From positions 1 to 64,000 of the forward strand of contig NZ_JAGGQJ010000005.1 of the NCBI RefSeq assembly GCF_018613325.1: 64,000 nt of DNA, read 5' to 3'. The first letter of the stretch is position 1; each line of letters opens with the position of its first letter. The notes below the pieces were generated by a model, which made no database searches, was not told where the DNA came from, and saw only the letters and a list, made by a program, of their open reading frames with translations. Of this stretch, positions 17,475-27,707 are shown piece by piece. Made by a program: the position numbers and the translations under genes. The stretch comes from Bacillus sp. ISL-34 (GTDB lineage Bacteria; Bacillota; Bacilli; Bacillales; DSM-1321).

Positions 17475-17591
17475 GTTGATTTCAGAAACCCGCTCCCTTT
17501 CCGCCGACTGTCTGCCAAGTCCTCGCCACAAGCGGCTGTGGGGTCTCGACTAGCCAGTTATTCGGCAGGAGTGTCGCAAATTTCTTCAATC
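17475..17591. repeat. Dispersed intergenic repeat, copy B
   Basis: Runs from GTTGATTTCAGAAACCCGCT to GTGTCGCAAATTTCTTCAAT. Closely similar to copy C 80 bp away and to copy A at 4934. The reverse strand carries an open frame shared with copy C, which I regard as repeat-derived. Confidence 0.75.
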
Positions 17592-17668
17592 TATTAGGGG
17601 TTTCATAAAACAATATAAAACCATAAAGAGCAAGTTTGCCAACAGTTTTTTCTTTAAAAAACGTTCCT

Positions 17669-17787
17669 GTTGATTTCAGAAATCCGCTCCCTTTCCGCCA
17701 ACTGTCAGCCGATCCTCCTCGCCGCAAGCGCCTGCGGGGTCTCGGCTAGCCAGTTATTCGGCAGGAGTGTCGCAAATTTCTTCAATC
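17669..17787. repeat. Dispersed intergenic repeat, copy C
   Basis: Same architecture as copy B, with about 15 differences and a better preserved GCCGCAAGCGCCTGCGGGGTCTCGGC centre. It is preceded by CAACAGTTTTTTCTTT, paralleling CAACAATTTTTTTCTTT before copy B, so the flank is part of the repeated unit. Confidence 0.75.
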
Positions 17788-17910
17788 CAATGAGGGTTTC
17801 TTTCCATATTAGAAAAAATTCATGAAGAATAAACAAGTCTTCTTTTTATAATCATGGTTCGGGGTAGTATATTCCGAACCCCAGTATGCATTTTTTTTAA
17901 AAACATTCCA

Positions 17911-17980
17911 GTTGATTGGAGCGGGTGTTCAAGACTACTGCGGGAAAAGCGAGTGTCCTACGTTCCAATCAACGTTCCGA
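17911..17980. repeat. GTTGATTGGAGCG-type intergenic repeat, copy D
   Basis: Starts GTTGATTGGAGCGGGTG and ends CGTTCCAATCAAC, so its ends are inverted repeats. The interior ACTACTGCGGGAAAAGCGAGTGTC resembles a repeat common in intergenic DNA of Bacillaceae. It is the fourth element in the 17.4-18.0 kb cluster. Confidence 0.65.
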
Positions 17981-18031
17981 ATAGTACTTAACTCATAAAA
18001 AAACTGTAGGTATAAAATCAAATATGTCTAC

Positions 18032-18061
18032 AAAAAACAGCCCTCTTCGATAAGAGGGCTG
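18032..18061 (-). terminator. Terminator of the large S8 protease gene
   Basis: A 9-10-bp stem AGCCCTCTT/AAGAGGGCT (18039-18060) with loop CGAT is followed on the minus strand by U6 (A-run 18032-18037), 8 bp past the stop codon at 18069. Confidence 0.9.
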
Positions 18062-18068
18062 CCTTTCG

Positions 18069-21000
18069 TTATTTTTTTGCTTTATTGATGTTAAAGGATT
18101 TCTTCGATTCATTTCCCGCAAGATCGGTCACCTTAAATTCAATCTTGTTGTTGCCTGTTTTAAGCGGCAGCTCCAAATCCTCTATCTTCTTCTTATAGGC
18201 ACGCATTTTGTATGGTTCCTTGAATTCATGATAGAATACTTCGCTTCCGTTAAGGTAAAGGCGGATTTCATCGAAATTATCTTCTACCGTCACGTCCACT
18301 TTTGGATTTTTGCCTTTGACTCCCACAATTTTCGGTACACCTTTAACTTTCAAACCTGGCTTTGTTGCATCGACCATAATCGTCCGTTTAAAGGAAACCT
18401 TGTTATCCCATTTATCTGTTGCTTTAACCGTAAAGCTTTGAACACCTTCTTCAAATTTCGTTTCATATGAGAATTCATATTTGTTATTCGTCTTGTTATA
18501 CGTTACAGGTACCGTTTTATTGTCGATTTTAAATTCCTTTATTTCCGACGCTTCTTCAATTTCTCCTGTTATTTTGATTTTATTTTTATTGTTCACACTC
18601 AAAGCTTCAGGACTCTTGATCTTTACAGCTGGTGCATGATTATCGATTGGAGCTGAATCACTGGCTAATTCAGTTTCCGCCGTTTTTTCATTACCTGCAT
18701 AGTCAATTGCAACAACCTGAACCTTTTCCCCTTTTACATCAGGTAGGGTGAATTGCTTCGCATTCGCCGGGAGCGGCTCTTCCATGATGGATGCCCCATC
18801 GACTTGTACATCGTAATAAGCAAGTCCTGAACCATTCAAATTATCCTTGCCTTGGATGGTTAATACATTGCCTTTTTTCGAAATCTTGACTGTTGGCTTT
18901 ACCGTATCGATTTTGATAGGCATTTTAAACGTCTGCCATTTTACACCCTCGTAATCTATCATCGCTTTGATTTCAAAATAATAGACCCCATCCTTAGCGA
19001 GTTCATTATTGATTTTACCGTCCCATTTACGGGCCGGATCAAGAGTGTATGCGGTCCCTTGTCCGCCATCATAATAGTCCTTACGTACATTATTCTCTGT
19101 ACGAAGTTTCCGGACTGATTTGTTTTCACCATTCAATATATTATATTCTACCTTTTTCGCATTCCTTAAGAATGATAGGACAGGCACGAAGTCATCCTGG
19201 GCACCATCGCCATTTGGGGAAATTGCAATATTTTTGCCATTGAATGTTTTCCCCGCAGGGTCATAGCCAAGATAAGTGAAATCTTCACCTGCTGTCGATA
19301 CTCCTCCTGCCATGCCATAGAAGGACTCTTTATCATATTTAGTGCCATCCAGAATCGGGGCTTTGTCCCACTCCCCTTTAAATCCTACATACGGTACATT
19401 CAGTTCTGGATTCGTATCCGCTGGATCCTTCAATGAAATGAACCCTTCGACGAAATATCCGTTTGGAAAGACCTTGTCAATGTCTACAAGAGTCTGAAGG
19501 TCATCACCAAGTACCTTTGCATCGGATATGTCCACTTTCACTTCGAATGTAACCGATTTTTTTGCAGGAACGGTAATCTTATTTGTACTTTTATTATTGA
19601 TTTTAATCGAAGCGTTCTTAATTTCCTGTGCTTCCAGCTCGTTAGCGGAATAACCGAGTTGTCCCTGGATTGCATAGTCTGTTTGGATATTTCCTTTTAC
19701 ATCATACTTAACTGCTTTATTGCTGAAGTTTTCAACCTTCAAAGTGAAGGCGAACTTATTGCCGATCTCCTTCATTGCAACCTTCGCTTCTTTCGTGAAT
19801 GCCTCGGTCACGACAGCAGGTGTGGACAATGCGGAATTCAGCTGCATGACCCCGGCTCCCTGCCTGCGAGGCGAATAAGGGTTTTCCCAGTCAAAGGCTT
19901 TATTGACGACACCCTGATCCGTTAATGGTTTTGAAGTATTCATCATCAGGTTCTTCGCTAAATTTGCCCGGGCAGATCCGTCTAATTTAAATTCTTTATC
20001 CACTCTTTCAAGAACCAGCGCCGAGCCGCCGGAAACATGTGGTGCCGCCATCGAAGTACCGCTCATCATACCATATTCATCGTTGTTCAGCGTCGAATAA
20101 ATTTGTCCGCCCGGAGCAGTGATTTCCGGTTTGAAATCCAGGTTCGGTGCAACTCCCCATGAACTGAATGAGCTCATTTTCCCTGCTTCTGGATTTACAG
20201 CTTTTGTTTTATCACCATTAAAGGTAATCTTCACCTTTTCTCCGTCCGTTAAGGCACTTTTCAGCATTGCACCATCCGATTTCAACATGAACAGCTGAGG
20301 AATGGTGATGCTTGGATCTGTGGCCATGGAAATATATCCGTCAGCATTATTGTAAATAATGACTCCTGTCGCTCCTGCTGCCTGGGCATTTTGCGCCTTT
20401 TCTATAAAAGAAAGCGTGCCACGCTCGATGAGGGCGAACTTGCCTTTAACATCCACTTTGGAAAGCTCCTCTGGCGTCCCAAGACCTGCAGCCACCAAGT
20501 CATGCGTTTTTTCCTTTAAAGCATTGGGATGTACGCTTGAAGCCGACATGAACGGAGCTTTTCCTGCTTGTCCGTTTATATCATAAGTCGCTGCATCCAA
20601 ATCCATATAGTTATTCTCTACCGATGCCACTTGTACGGAATCGTAAGCAAGTCCAGGTGAACCTGAAACGCCAATGTCCGGGTTCGAGGCTGATGGGTTT
20701 GCAAACCCATTTCCAAAGTGTGCCGAGTTTCCTGCTGAAATCGACATGAGGATCCCATTATCAACAGCCCTGGATACCGCCTGCTGCTCCGGATCTTCTG
20801 CAGATACAAAACCTGCAGTGGAGCCAAGGCTCATATTCAACACATCCGCCCCAAGGATGATAGCATCGTCAATCGCCTTGATATATATATCGCCCCATGT
20901 TGTCTGCATGTCGGGATCATTCCCGAAGACCTTTAAAGCAAGAAGCTGGGCTTCTGGAGCAACCCCTTTAATGCCGCCATTCTCTTCATCTCCATTGGCA

Positions 21001-21806
21001 CCAGCCGTACCTGCTACATGCATTCCATGCATGGATGCACCTTCACCAAGATCAAGGATTTCTTCATTTTCATCCATGTAATTGTATCCATAAGGAACCT
21101 TCGCCGTATAATAATTGCCTAATAGATGGTTAGATTCCTTCATCCCGCTAATTTCACTTTCAGTCAGTTCTGCCTTATTCTCATTATTCAGGACCATATC
21201 ACGGTGAGATGGGTCGATTCCAGTATCGATAATCCCGACGACCATCCCTTCCCCTTTATATCCATATTCCCGCCAAGCTTCCTGGGCTTGGACTAGTTCT
21301 TTACTATAAAGCATCTCGGGTTTTTCAACAGGACGTTCATATTCATTCGCTATATGTACTTCAGCAACTTCAGGCATGGCTTCCACCTTTTTGATTTCAC
21401 CATACTGAAGTTCACCGCTGAACCCATTGACGACTGTCGTAAAACTTTCAAGTTCCTTGAAAGCTATTTTTTTCTCTTTCACCTTTTTTTTCAATTTCTT
21501 CTGATTAGCTAGCTTTTCGGACTTTAATTGTTGTTTCTTATTTTTCGATAGCTGTTTAAAAAGTTTCCCTTCTTTCGAAGCTGTTTCTATTGCCGGGGCT
21601 TCCTTCATCTCTACGATGACCCTGACCTTCTCGTTGCTTTTGTATTCCTTACTCAAATCATTTTTCTTCAGCTTTATAATACTTTCCTGATTCTTCTTAC
21701 CTGCACCGCCCGAACCTGTCGGGGGATCTGGGAGCTTGGCTGCGGAAACGCTTGCAGTAAATACTAATAGAAAGATTGCTAGAATGGACAAGCTACGTTT
21801 AATCAA
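18069..21806 (-). CDS. Large secreted subtilisin-like serine protease (S8), Ig repeats
   Basis: 1245 residues from a TTG start at 21804-21806, chosen because AGAGGAGG lies 8 nt upstream and the product then starts with a clean signal peptide (LIKRSLSILAIFLLVFTASV). An I9-type propeptide (about 60-150) precedes a Vpr-like S8 catalytic domain with Asp in GIIDTGID, His in MHGMHVAGT and Ser in GTSMAAPHVSG. A protease-associated (PA) insertion lies before the Ser motif. After about residue 700 come Fn3/C5a-peptidase-like domains and then two or three Ig-like modules to the C terminus. B. subtilis Vpr has 806 residues, so about 440 are extra. Secreted degradation of proteins or peptides; monocistronic. 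Confidence 0.92.
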   Translation of the reverse strand: MIKRSLSILAIFLLVFTASVSAAKLPDPPTGSGGAGKKNQESIIKLKKNDLSKEYKSNEKVRVIVEMKEAPAIETASKEGKLFKQLSKNKKQQLKSEKLANQKKLKKKVKEKKIAFKELESFTTVVNGFSGELQYGEIKKVEAMPEVAEVHIANEYERPVEKPEMLYSKELVQAQEAWREYGYKGEGMVVGIIDTGIDPSHRDMVLNNENKAELTESEISGMKESNHLLGNYYTAKVPYGYNYMDENEEILDLGEGASMHGMHVAGTAGANGDEENGGIKGVAPEAQLLALKVFGNDPDMQTTWGDIYIKAIDDAIILGADVLNMSLGSTAGFVSAEDPEQQAVSRAVDNGILMSISAGNSAHFGNGFANPSASNPDIGVSGSPGLAYDSVQVASVENNYMDLDAATYDINGQAGKAPFMSASSVHPNALKEKTHDLVAAGLGTPEELSKVDVKGKFALIERGTLSFIEKAQNAQAAGATGVIIYNNADGYISMATDPSITIPQLFMLKSDGAMLKSALTDGEKVKITFNGDKTKAVNPEAGKMSSFSSWGVAPNLDFKPEITAPGGQIYSTLNNDEYGMMSGTSMAAPHVSGGSALVLERVDKEFKLDGSARANLAKNLMMNTSKPLTDQGVVNKAFDWENPYSPRRQGAGVMQLNSALSTPAVVTEAFTKEAKVAMKEIGNKFAFTLKVENFSNKAVKYDVKGNIQTDYAIQGQLGYSANELEAQEIKNASIKINNKSTNKITVPAKKSVTFEVKVDISDAKVLGDDLQTLVDIDKVFPNGYFVEGFISLKDPADTNPELNVPYVGFKGEWDKAPILDGTKYDKESFYGMAGGVSTAGEDFTYLGYDPAGKTFNGKNIAISPNGDGAQDDFVPVLSFLRNAKKVEYNILNGENKSVRKLRTENNVRKDYYDGGQGTAYTLDPARKWDGKINNELAKDGVYYFEIKAMIDYEGVKWQTFKMPIKIDTVKPTVKISKKGNVLTIQGKDNLNGSGLAYYDVQVDGASIMEEPLPANAKQFTLPDVKGEKVQVVAIDYAGNEKTAETELASDSAPIDNHAPAVKIKSPEALSVNNKNKIKITGEIEEASEIKEFKIDNKTVPVTYNKTNNKYEFSYETKFEEGVQSFTVKATDKWDNKVSFKRTIMVDATKPGLKVKGVPKIVGVKGKNPKVDVTVEDNFDEIRLYLNGSEVFYHEFKEPYKMRAYKKKIEDLELPLKTGNNKIEFKVTDLAGNESKKSFNINKAKK

Positions 21807-21974
21807 TGAACTTTCCTCCTCTAAAATAAGCAATTTTTGGAATATTCTCACTGAGTATAAAAGTATCACAACTTTTGGGGTGATTTTAAGAGGTAATAGT
21901 CACTATTTTCCTATTCCGAACTAGGATTTTGTTATTATTTTTCATATTTTAATAGATTACAAGATAAAAGACAA

Positions 21975-22003
21975 AAAGATGGTGATGTTAAACTAACATC
22001 ACC
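21975..22003 (-). terminator. Terminator of the dpp operon
   Basis: A 10-bp perfect stem GGTGATGTTA/TAACATCACC (21981-21990 with 21994-22003), followed by a U-rich tail on the minus strand, lies just past the dppC stop. Confidence 0.85.
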
Positions 22004-22011
22004 CTTTACAC

Positions 22012-22914
22012 CTAGTTTTTCATTCTTGGATCCATTGCATCGCGCAGCCCATCCCCCATAAGATTAAAGCCGAGTACCGTTAGCATGATTGCAAGGCCAG
22101 GGAAAAGAACCGTCCATGGTGCTTGAATGATGAACGACCTGGAATCGGCGAGCATTTTCCCCCACTCTGGTGCTGGCGGCTGTGCACCGAGACCGAGAAA
22201 TCCAAGTGCTGCACACTCAATTATGGCAGTTGCAATCGCCAAGGTGCCTTGAACGATAATCGGGGCAAAGCTATTCGGAAGGACGTGGTGTAGGAGAATC
22301 CGTCCATCCCCCATTCCAATTGCCTTCGCAGCCGTTACATATTCCTCTTCTTTCACCGTTAAGACCCGTGAACGTAAAAGCCTGCCGAATATCGGGACAT
22401 TGACGATGGCAATGGCAATAAGAGCGTTGCGAAGGGAGGGTCCCAAAACGGCTACGACAGCAATGGCAAGCAAGATACTTGGAAAGGCCAGAATGATGTC
22501 AAATACCCTCGATATGATCGTATCTATCCATCTGCCGTAATAACCTGCAATGATTCCCAAAAAAGACCCGACCACAACAGATCCGGCAACAGATAAGAAG
22601 CCGACCCCTATTGATATGCGCGAGCCATAAATGACCCTGCTCAAAATATCACGGCCAAATTCATCCGTTCCGAACCAATGCTCCGCAGACGGGGCTAAAT
22701 GTTTATCACTTAGCTTTTGCCCATCAAATGAATAAGGTGCTATTAGGGGCGCGAAGATGGCGATTAGGATGAAAAATGAAACAATCCCCAGACCCACAAT
22801 GGCTACCTTGTTTTTCCTAAAGCTTTTCCAGCCTTCCTTCCAGGGAGAGATGACTTTTTCCTCTGCCTCTTTTGGAGGAAGGATTGGCGAAGTATTCGTT
22901 GCTATTTCAGGCAT
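22012..22914 (-). CDS. dppC: Dipeptide/oligopeptide ABC transporter permease DppC
   Basis: A 300-residue inner-membrane permease. The OppC-type N-terminal TM segment (about 35-55) is followed by the BPD_transp_1 domain; the EAA loop reads TAAKAIGMGDGRILLHHVLPN. It ends with the usual five to six TM helices and a GDGLRDAMDPRMKN tail typical of DppC. GGGAGGG precedes the ATG. It pairs with DppB to form the channel. Last gene of the operon. Confidence 0.93.
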   Translation of the reverse strand: MPEIATNTSPILPPKEAEEKVISPWKEGWKSFRKNKVAIVGLGIVSFFILIAIFAPLIAPYSFDGQKLSDKHLAPSAEHWFGTDEFGRDILSRVIYGSRISIGVGFLSVAGSVVVGSFLGIIAGYYGRWIDTIISRVFDIILAFPSILLAIAVVAVLGPSLRNALIAIAIVNVPIFGRLLRSRVLTVKEEEYVTAAKAIGMGDGRILLHHVLPNSFAPIIVQGTLAIATAIIECAALGFLGLGAQPPAPEWGKMLADSRSFIIQAPWTVLFPGLAIMLTVLGFNLMGDGLRDAMDPRMKN

Positions 22915-22926
22915 GGGTTTCCCTCC

Positions 22927-23940
22927 CTATTTATACTTAATCCTAGGATCGATAGCTGCATACAACAAGTCCACAACTAGATTTATCATGACAAACAAAA
23001 AGGCGATGACGAGAATTCCGGACTGTATCACCGGATAATCCCGAGATAGTATTGCATCATAAATATATGTACCGATACCTGGCCACCCAAAAATGTTTTC
23101 CGTCAATATGGCGCCGCCTAAAAGTAATCCTGTTTGCAGTCCGATAACCGTCACCACTGGAATCAGGGCATTCTTAAAGGAATGCTTGTAAACAACCCAA
23201 AACATTCTCATTCCTTTAGCACGAGCCGTACGAATGAAATCCGATCTCATAACTTCCAGCATGGACGAACGTGTCATCCTTGCAATAATGGCCATCGGAA
23301 TGGTCGCCAGCGCAATTCCCGGCAAAATGAGATGTTTGATCACTTCGAAAAACTGATCAACCCTGCCAGCCATGAGTGTATCTATCAAATACAGGCCGGT
23401 TATGGCCTCAACGGGATCCCTGATATTGTCCCGCCCTGTCGTCGGAAGTAGATCCCATTGAATTGAAATGATATATTGCTCCATTAATCCCAGCCAGAAA
23501 ATAGGCATCGACAAACCAATCAACGCAATCACCATGGCGATATAATCAAACCATGAGTTTTGGAACCAAGCTGATATTATCCCTGCATTAACGCCTATGA
23601 CCACGGCGATGATCATGGCGATCAAGGCCAGTTCTATCGTAGCCATTAGGTATGGCCCAATTTCTTCAGAAACCGGACTATTCGTTTTTAACGAAACTCC
23701 CAGGTCTCCCTTTAACAGGCCTGATAAGTAATCCCAAAATTGAATGAACCAAGGTTTATCCAGACCAAGTTCCTTTGTCATTGCAGCGACTGCCTCTTCC
23801 GTTGCTTGCTGCCCTAAAATCACCTGTGCTGGATTTCCAGGAATCGCCCGAATCATCATGAATACAATAAACGCCATTCCGAGTAACACTGGAATGAGAG
23901 ATCCTAAACGTCGTACGGTATAGGAAAACAAAACAACCAC
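22927..23940 (-). CDS. dppB: Dipeptide/oligopeptide ABC transporter permease DppB
   Basis: A 337-residue permease with the OppB/DppB opening YTVRRLGSLIPVLLGMAFIVF and the conserved ARAKGMRMFWVVYKHSFKNALIPVVT loop that contacts the ATPase. It ends in DPRIKYK as in family members. The GTG at 23940 directly abuts AAGGCGG, so an in-frame TTG nine bases later (334 residues) is the better spaced start. 12 bp separate it from dppC. Confidence 0.92.
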   Translation of the reverse strand: MVVLFSYTVRRLGSLIPVLLGMAFIVFMMIRAIPGNPAQVILGQQATEEAVAAMTKELGLDKPWFIQFWDYLSGLLKGDLGVSLKTNSPVSEEIGPYLMATIELALIAMIIAVVIGVNAGIISAWFQNSWFDYIAMVIALIGLSMPIFWLGLMEQYIISIQWDLLPTTGRDNIRDPVEAITGLYLIDTLMAGRVDQFFEVIKHLILPGIALATIPMAIIARMTRSSMLEVMRSDFIRTARAKGMRMFWVVYKHSFKNALIPVVTVIGLQTGLLLGGAILTENIFGWPGIGTYIYDAILSRDYPVIQSGILVIAFLFVMINLVVDLLYAAIDPRIKYK

Positions 23941-24002
23941 CCGCCTTTTAAATAAGGGTCCTCGAAGCGCCCTCGATCATTTTGAAATGCATTCCATAAC
24001 AA

Positions 24003-24038
24003 AACCGGGAAGCATGCAAGATTCCATACTACCCGGTT
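24003..24038 (-). terminator. Intra-operon stem-loop after the binding-protein gene
   Basis: AACCGGG (24003-24009) pairs with CCCGGTT (24032-24038), with further pairing inside and no U-run. It sits 8 bp past the substrate-binding-protein stop. Such hairpins commonly limit read-through or stabilise the mRNA for the more abundant binding protein; that role is inferred. Confidence 0.6.
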
Positions 24039-24045
24039 CGTACGG

Positions 24046-25662
24046 TTAATTTTCTAAAGAAACATTAACAAGGGATTGTGAACCAGTTGGATGTGGAACA
24101 AACCCTTTGACCGTCTTAGATCCGGCTAACTGAGGTAAAGAGTGGACAAGCGGTACCCACGGAGCTTCATCATGGATGATTTCCTGCGCTTTTCCATACA
24201 ACTCATTACGCTTGGCCTCTTCTGCCGTGGACTGAGCTTCGATCAGCAGTTTATGGACTTCATCGTTTGCATAACGGGCATAGTTGTTGGAGCCGATATT
24301 ATCTTTATCCAATAATGTATAAAGGAAGTTATCCGCATCCCCATTATCGCCTGTCCAGCCCATCATGAAGGATTGGGCTTCACCAGCCTGCACTTTCTCT
24401 AAATATGCAGCCCATTCGTACGAAACGATATTCGCTTCGATGCCGACTTGTTTTAGGCTTGCTTGAATGGCTTCAGCCACTTTTTGACCATCCGGCATAT
24501 ATGGGCGCGGTACCGGCATTGCCCAAAGGTCCATTTTAAATCCATCTTCAAGTCCAGCTTTTTTCAGCAGTTCTTTCGCTTTTTCCACATCGTAATCATA
24601 GTCTTCGACTTTATCATTGTAGCCAGAAACCGATGGCGGCATAGGATTCTTGGCAGGCTCTGCTGTACCTTCATAAAAATTATCAATGATTTCCTTTTTG
24701 TTGATCAAATGTGAGATGGCTTGACGCACTTCTTTCTTGTCGAATGGTGCTTTCTCAACATTGAAAGCAAAGTACCCGACATTCATGGATGCACGTTCGA
24801 ATATTTGCAGGTTTTCATCTCCTGTAACCTTACTGATATCACTTGGGTTCAACCCGTCCATCAGGTCGATTTCACCTTTGATTACAGCATTTAAACGCGC
24901 AGAGTTATCTTTAATGACCTTAAACGTGATTCCATCAAGTTTCGGCAGTCCATCTTGCCAATAGTCATCGTTTTTCACCACTTCAATCGTATCGCCAGGC
25001 TTCCATGATTTAAATTTGAAAGGACCTGTTCCAGATGGATTTTTAGTGAAGCCGTCTCCTTCTTTTTCAATTCCAGCCGGACTGGCTATTGCAAATGTAG
25101 GCATGGCAAGGTTTTTCAGGAACGGCGCCTGCGGACGGTTCAAAGTGAATTCCACCGTGCTGGCATCGATCGCTTTTACTTCTTTGATAACATGGCCTTC
25201 ATCACCTTCAAATCCTCCGAACATGGAGGCATAGTAAGCAAATTTCCCCTCATCCTTACTTTGTGCCCAACGTTGAAAGTTTTTTACGACCGCATCTGCA
25301 TTGAAATCCGTACCATCATGGAACTTGATTCCGTTTTTCAATTTGAATGTGTATGTTTTTGCATCATCTGACACTTCCCATGATTCTGCAAGACCCGATT
25401 TGATTTCCGTATTATCTTCCCCATATTTCACAAGCGTTTCAAAAATCTGCTGTGTGACGATGAATGATTCCCCATCGGTCACGATGGCTGGGTCAAGGCC
25501 TACAGCATCTCCGCCTTTACCGTATATCAATACGCCGCCCTTCGCTTCACTCGATCCCCCTTTACCATCATCTTTCTCATTTGATGTAGACGAGGAGCAT
25601 CCCGCAAGCGCCAGCGAAAGAGCCAGGATACCAGTCAGCAATAATGCCAATGTTTTCTTCAT
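24046..25662 (-). CDS. Peptide-binding lipoprotein of the ABC importer (DppA/OppA type)
   Basis: A 538-residue SBP_bac_5 lipoprotein with lipobox LAGC (Cys at about residue 22). The family features GLAESWEVSDDAKTYTFKLKNGIKFHDGT and GWTGDNGDADNFLYTLLD are closer to E. coli DppA than to OppA, suggesting dipeptides or short peptides. AAGGGGG precedes the ATG. It lies between the ATPases and the permeases, an order (D-F-A-B-C) common in Bacillaceae. Ligand specificity cannot be read from the sequence. Confidence 0.92.
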   Translation of the reverse strand: MKKTLALLLTGILALSLALAGCSSSTSNEKDDGKGGSSEAKGGVLIYGKGGDAVGLDPAIVTDGESFIVTQQIFETLVKYGEDNTEIKSGLAESWEVSDDAKTYTFKLKNGIKFHDGTDFNADAVVKNFQRWAQSKDEGKFAYYASMFGGFEGDEGHVIKEVKAIDASTVEFTLNRPQAPFLKNLAMPTFAIASPAGIEKEGDGFTKNPSGTGPFKFKSWKPGDTIEVVKNDDYWQDGLPKLDGITFKVIKDNSARLNAVIKGEIDLMDGLNPSDISKVTGDENLQIFERASMNVGYFAFNVEKAPFDKKEVRQAISHLINKKEIIDNFYEGTAEPAKNPMPPSVSGYNDKVEDYDYDVEKAKELLKKAGLEDGFKMDLWAMPVPRPYMPDGQKVAEAIQASLKQVGIEANIVSYEWAAYLEKVQAGEAQSFMMGWTGDNGDADNFLYTLLDKDNIGSNNYARYANDEVHKLLIEAQSTAEEAKRNELYGKAQEIIHDEAPWVPLVHSLPQLAGSKTVKGFVPHPTGSQSLVNVSLEN

Positions 25663-25704
25663 ATTCTTCCCCCTTATTATTTGCGAATTTATGTATACGT
25701 CGTG

Positions 25705-26673
25705 TCAATTGTATAAATGACAAGCAACGTAGTGACCAGGTTTATGTTCATTCAGGATTGGCTTTTCCGTTTTACATTCTGCCATCGCCTTCGGACACCT
25801 CGTATGGAATGGACAGCCTCCGGGCGGTTTTGATGGGCTTGGAACATCTCCCTGCAGGATTACCCTATCCCCCTTGTATTCAACATCCGGGATCGGCACG
25901 GCTGATAATAAAGCCTGCGTATATGGGTGAAGCGGCTCTTCATAAAGTCCTTCACTTTCCGTCAATTCAACTATATGTCCAAGATACATGACACCGACAC
26001 GGTCGGAGATATGCCTTACCACTCCAAGATCATGGGCAATGAACAAGTAGGTCAAATCAAAATCTTCCTGCAAATCCTGTAACAGATTCAAGACCTGGGC
26101 CTGAATCGACACATCCAGTGCAGATACCGGCTCATCGGCAATGATCAGTTTGGGGTTGACTGCAAGTGCCCTCGCGATGCCAATACGCTGCCGCTGGCCC
26201 CCGCTGAATTGGTGCGGATACCTTTTAGCATGGTAACTGCTTAAGCCAACAACCTTAAGAAGTTCCTGTACACGGGCCTTTCGCGCCCTTTTATCTTTAA
26301 CCCCATGAACGATGAGCGGTTCTTCCAATATTTTTTCAATAGTATGCCTGGGATTGAGGGAAGCGAATGGGTCCTGGAAGACCATCTGCATTTCACGGCG
26401 CATCTTTCTCATTTCACCGGCAGATAAAGCCGTCAGGTCCTTTCCTTCGAAATAAACATTACCCTCACTTGGCTCAAGCAATCGAAGCAATAATCTTCCC
26501 GTCGTCGACTTTCCGCAACCGCTTTCACCGACAAGTCCTAAGGTTTCCCCTTTATAAATGGAAAAAGATAAACCATCAACTGCCTTGACCTCGCCAATGG
26601 TCTTTCCCAGAACCCCTCCTTTAATCGGAAAATGCTTCTTTAGGTTTTCTACCTTAACCAATGTTTGACTCAT
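25705..26673 (-). CDS. dppF: Peptide ABC transporter ATPase DppF/OppF
   Basis: 322 residues from the ATG at 26673 (AAAGGAG upstream); the longer frame to 26730 lies within dppD and has no ribosome site. Walker [10 protein letters not shown], signature [15 protein letters not shown], Walker [13 protein letters not shown] and switch His in AHDLG are all intact. The C-terminal oligopeptide-type domain with [10 protein letters not shown] supplies the Cys residues usual for this family. The gene overlaps the end of dppD by 20 bp. Confidence 0.93.
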   Translation of the reverse strand: MSQTLVKVENLKKHFPIKGGVLGKTIGEVKAVDGLSFSIYKGETLGLVGESGCGKSTTGRLLLRLLEPSEGNVYFEGKDLTALSAGEMRKMRREMQMVFQDPFASLNPRHTIEKILEEPLIVHGVKDKRARKARVQELLKVVGLSSYHAKRYPHQFSGGQRQRIGIARALAVNPKLIIADEPVSALDVSIQAQVLNLLQDLQEDFDLTYLFIAHDLGVVRHISDRVGVMYLGHIVELTESEGLYEEPLHPYTQALLSAVPIPDVEYKGDRVILQGDVPSPSKPPGGCPFHTRCPKAMAECKTEKPILNEHKPGHYVACHLYN

Positions 26674-27658
26674 GCAAGGCAGCTCCTTTCCCATCTTCAT
26701 AAAGCCAGCAACGAACATGCTGACCCTCATCGAATTTCAAAAGAGACGGGGTCTCATTTATACATTGCTCCATGGCATGGGAGCACCGAGGGGCAAACTG
26801 GCACCCGAGGTTGCTTGTCCCAGGTTTTGGCACATTACCCGGTATCGAGTAAAGGCGCTCTTTCTTTATTCGCATATCCGGAATCGACTGAAGTAAACCG
26901 ACCGTATAAGGGTGCTTAGGATTTTGGAAAATCGTTTGCACATTTCCTTCCTCTATTACCTTGCCGGCATACATAACAATGACACGTTCACACATTTGCG
27001 CCACTACTCCAAGATCATGTGTAATCATCATGATTGCCGTGTCTGTTTCTTTATTTAAATTCTTCATTAATTCCAGGATTTGTGCCTGGATCGTCACATC
27101 CAAAGCCGTTGTCGGTTCATCGGCTATAAGGAGTTTCGGCTCACAAATCATGGCCATTGCTATCATGACCCTTTGTCTCATTCCACCGGAAAGCTGATGC
27201 GGATATTCATTGAGCAATTCCTCGGCACGGCCAAGCCCAACCAGCTTCAACATTTCCACCGCTCTTTGGCGGGCCTGTTTTTTGTTCCACTTTTTATGTA
27301 TCCGAAGCGTCTCCACCAACTGCTCGCCAATAGTGAACACAGGATTCAAGCTTGTCATCGGTTCCTGAAATATCATCGCTATATCATTTCCGCGAATTTT
27401 TCTCATTTTCGCTTCAGAGGCATTTGCGATGTTCTCCCCTTTAAAAAGGATTTCTCCCTCCACCTTACCAGCAGGTGAAGAAACCAGACCCATGATGGAC
27501 AAAGAAGTTACGCTTTTTCCGCATCCCGATTCTCCTACAATCCCTAAAACCTCACCAGGATTGACATGAAAATCGATTGAATTCACGACAGGAATCACCC
27601 CATCGTCAGTACGAAAACTGGTTCGCAGCCCATTCACCTTAATAATTGGTTCGTCCAT
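26654..27658 (-). CDS. dppD: Peptide ABC transporter ATPase DppD/OppD
   Basis: 334 residues from the ATG at 27658, reading [19 protein letters not shown] lies upstream, whereas the in-frame start at 27691 lacks one. Walker [10 protein letters not shown], signature [15 protein letters not shown], Walker [13 protein letters not shown] and the H-switch THDLG are present. The C-terminal [15 protein letters not shown] segment is the family Cys motif. First gene of the five-gene operon, behind a SigA-like promoter with an adjacent CodY-box candidate. Confidence 0.93.
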   Translation of the reverse strand: MDEPIIKVNGLRTSFRTDDGVIPVVNSIDFHVNPGEVLGIVGESGCGKSVTSLSIMGLVSSPAGKVEGEILFKGENIANASEAKMRKIRGNDIAMIFQEPMTSLNPVFTIGEQLVETLRIHKKWNKKQARQRAVEMLKLVGLGRAEELLNEYPHQLSGGMRQRVMIAMAMICEPKLLIADEPTTALDVTIQAQILELMKNLNKETDTAIMMITHDLGVVAQMCERVIVMYAGKVIEEGNVQTIFQNPKHPYTVGLLQSIPDMRIKKERLYSIPGNVPKPGTSNLGCQFAPRCSHAMEQCINETPSLLKFDEGQHVRCWLYEDGKGAALHESNIG

Positions 27659-27707
27659 CAAATCACTTCCTATATATAACTTTTTTTCCATTTATATTAT
27701 TGGGTTT

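Noticed and set aside
17321-17727. Two related minus-strand ORFs of 65 and 81 codons
   Set aside because: Both are readings of dispersed repeat copies B and C; shared sequence comes from the DNA repeat, and no ribosome sites are present.
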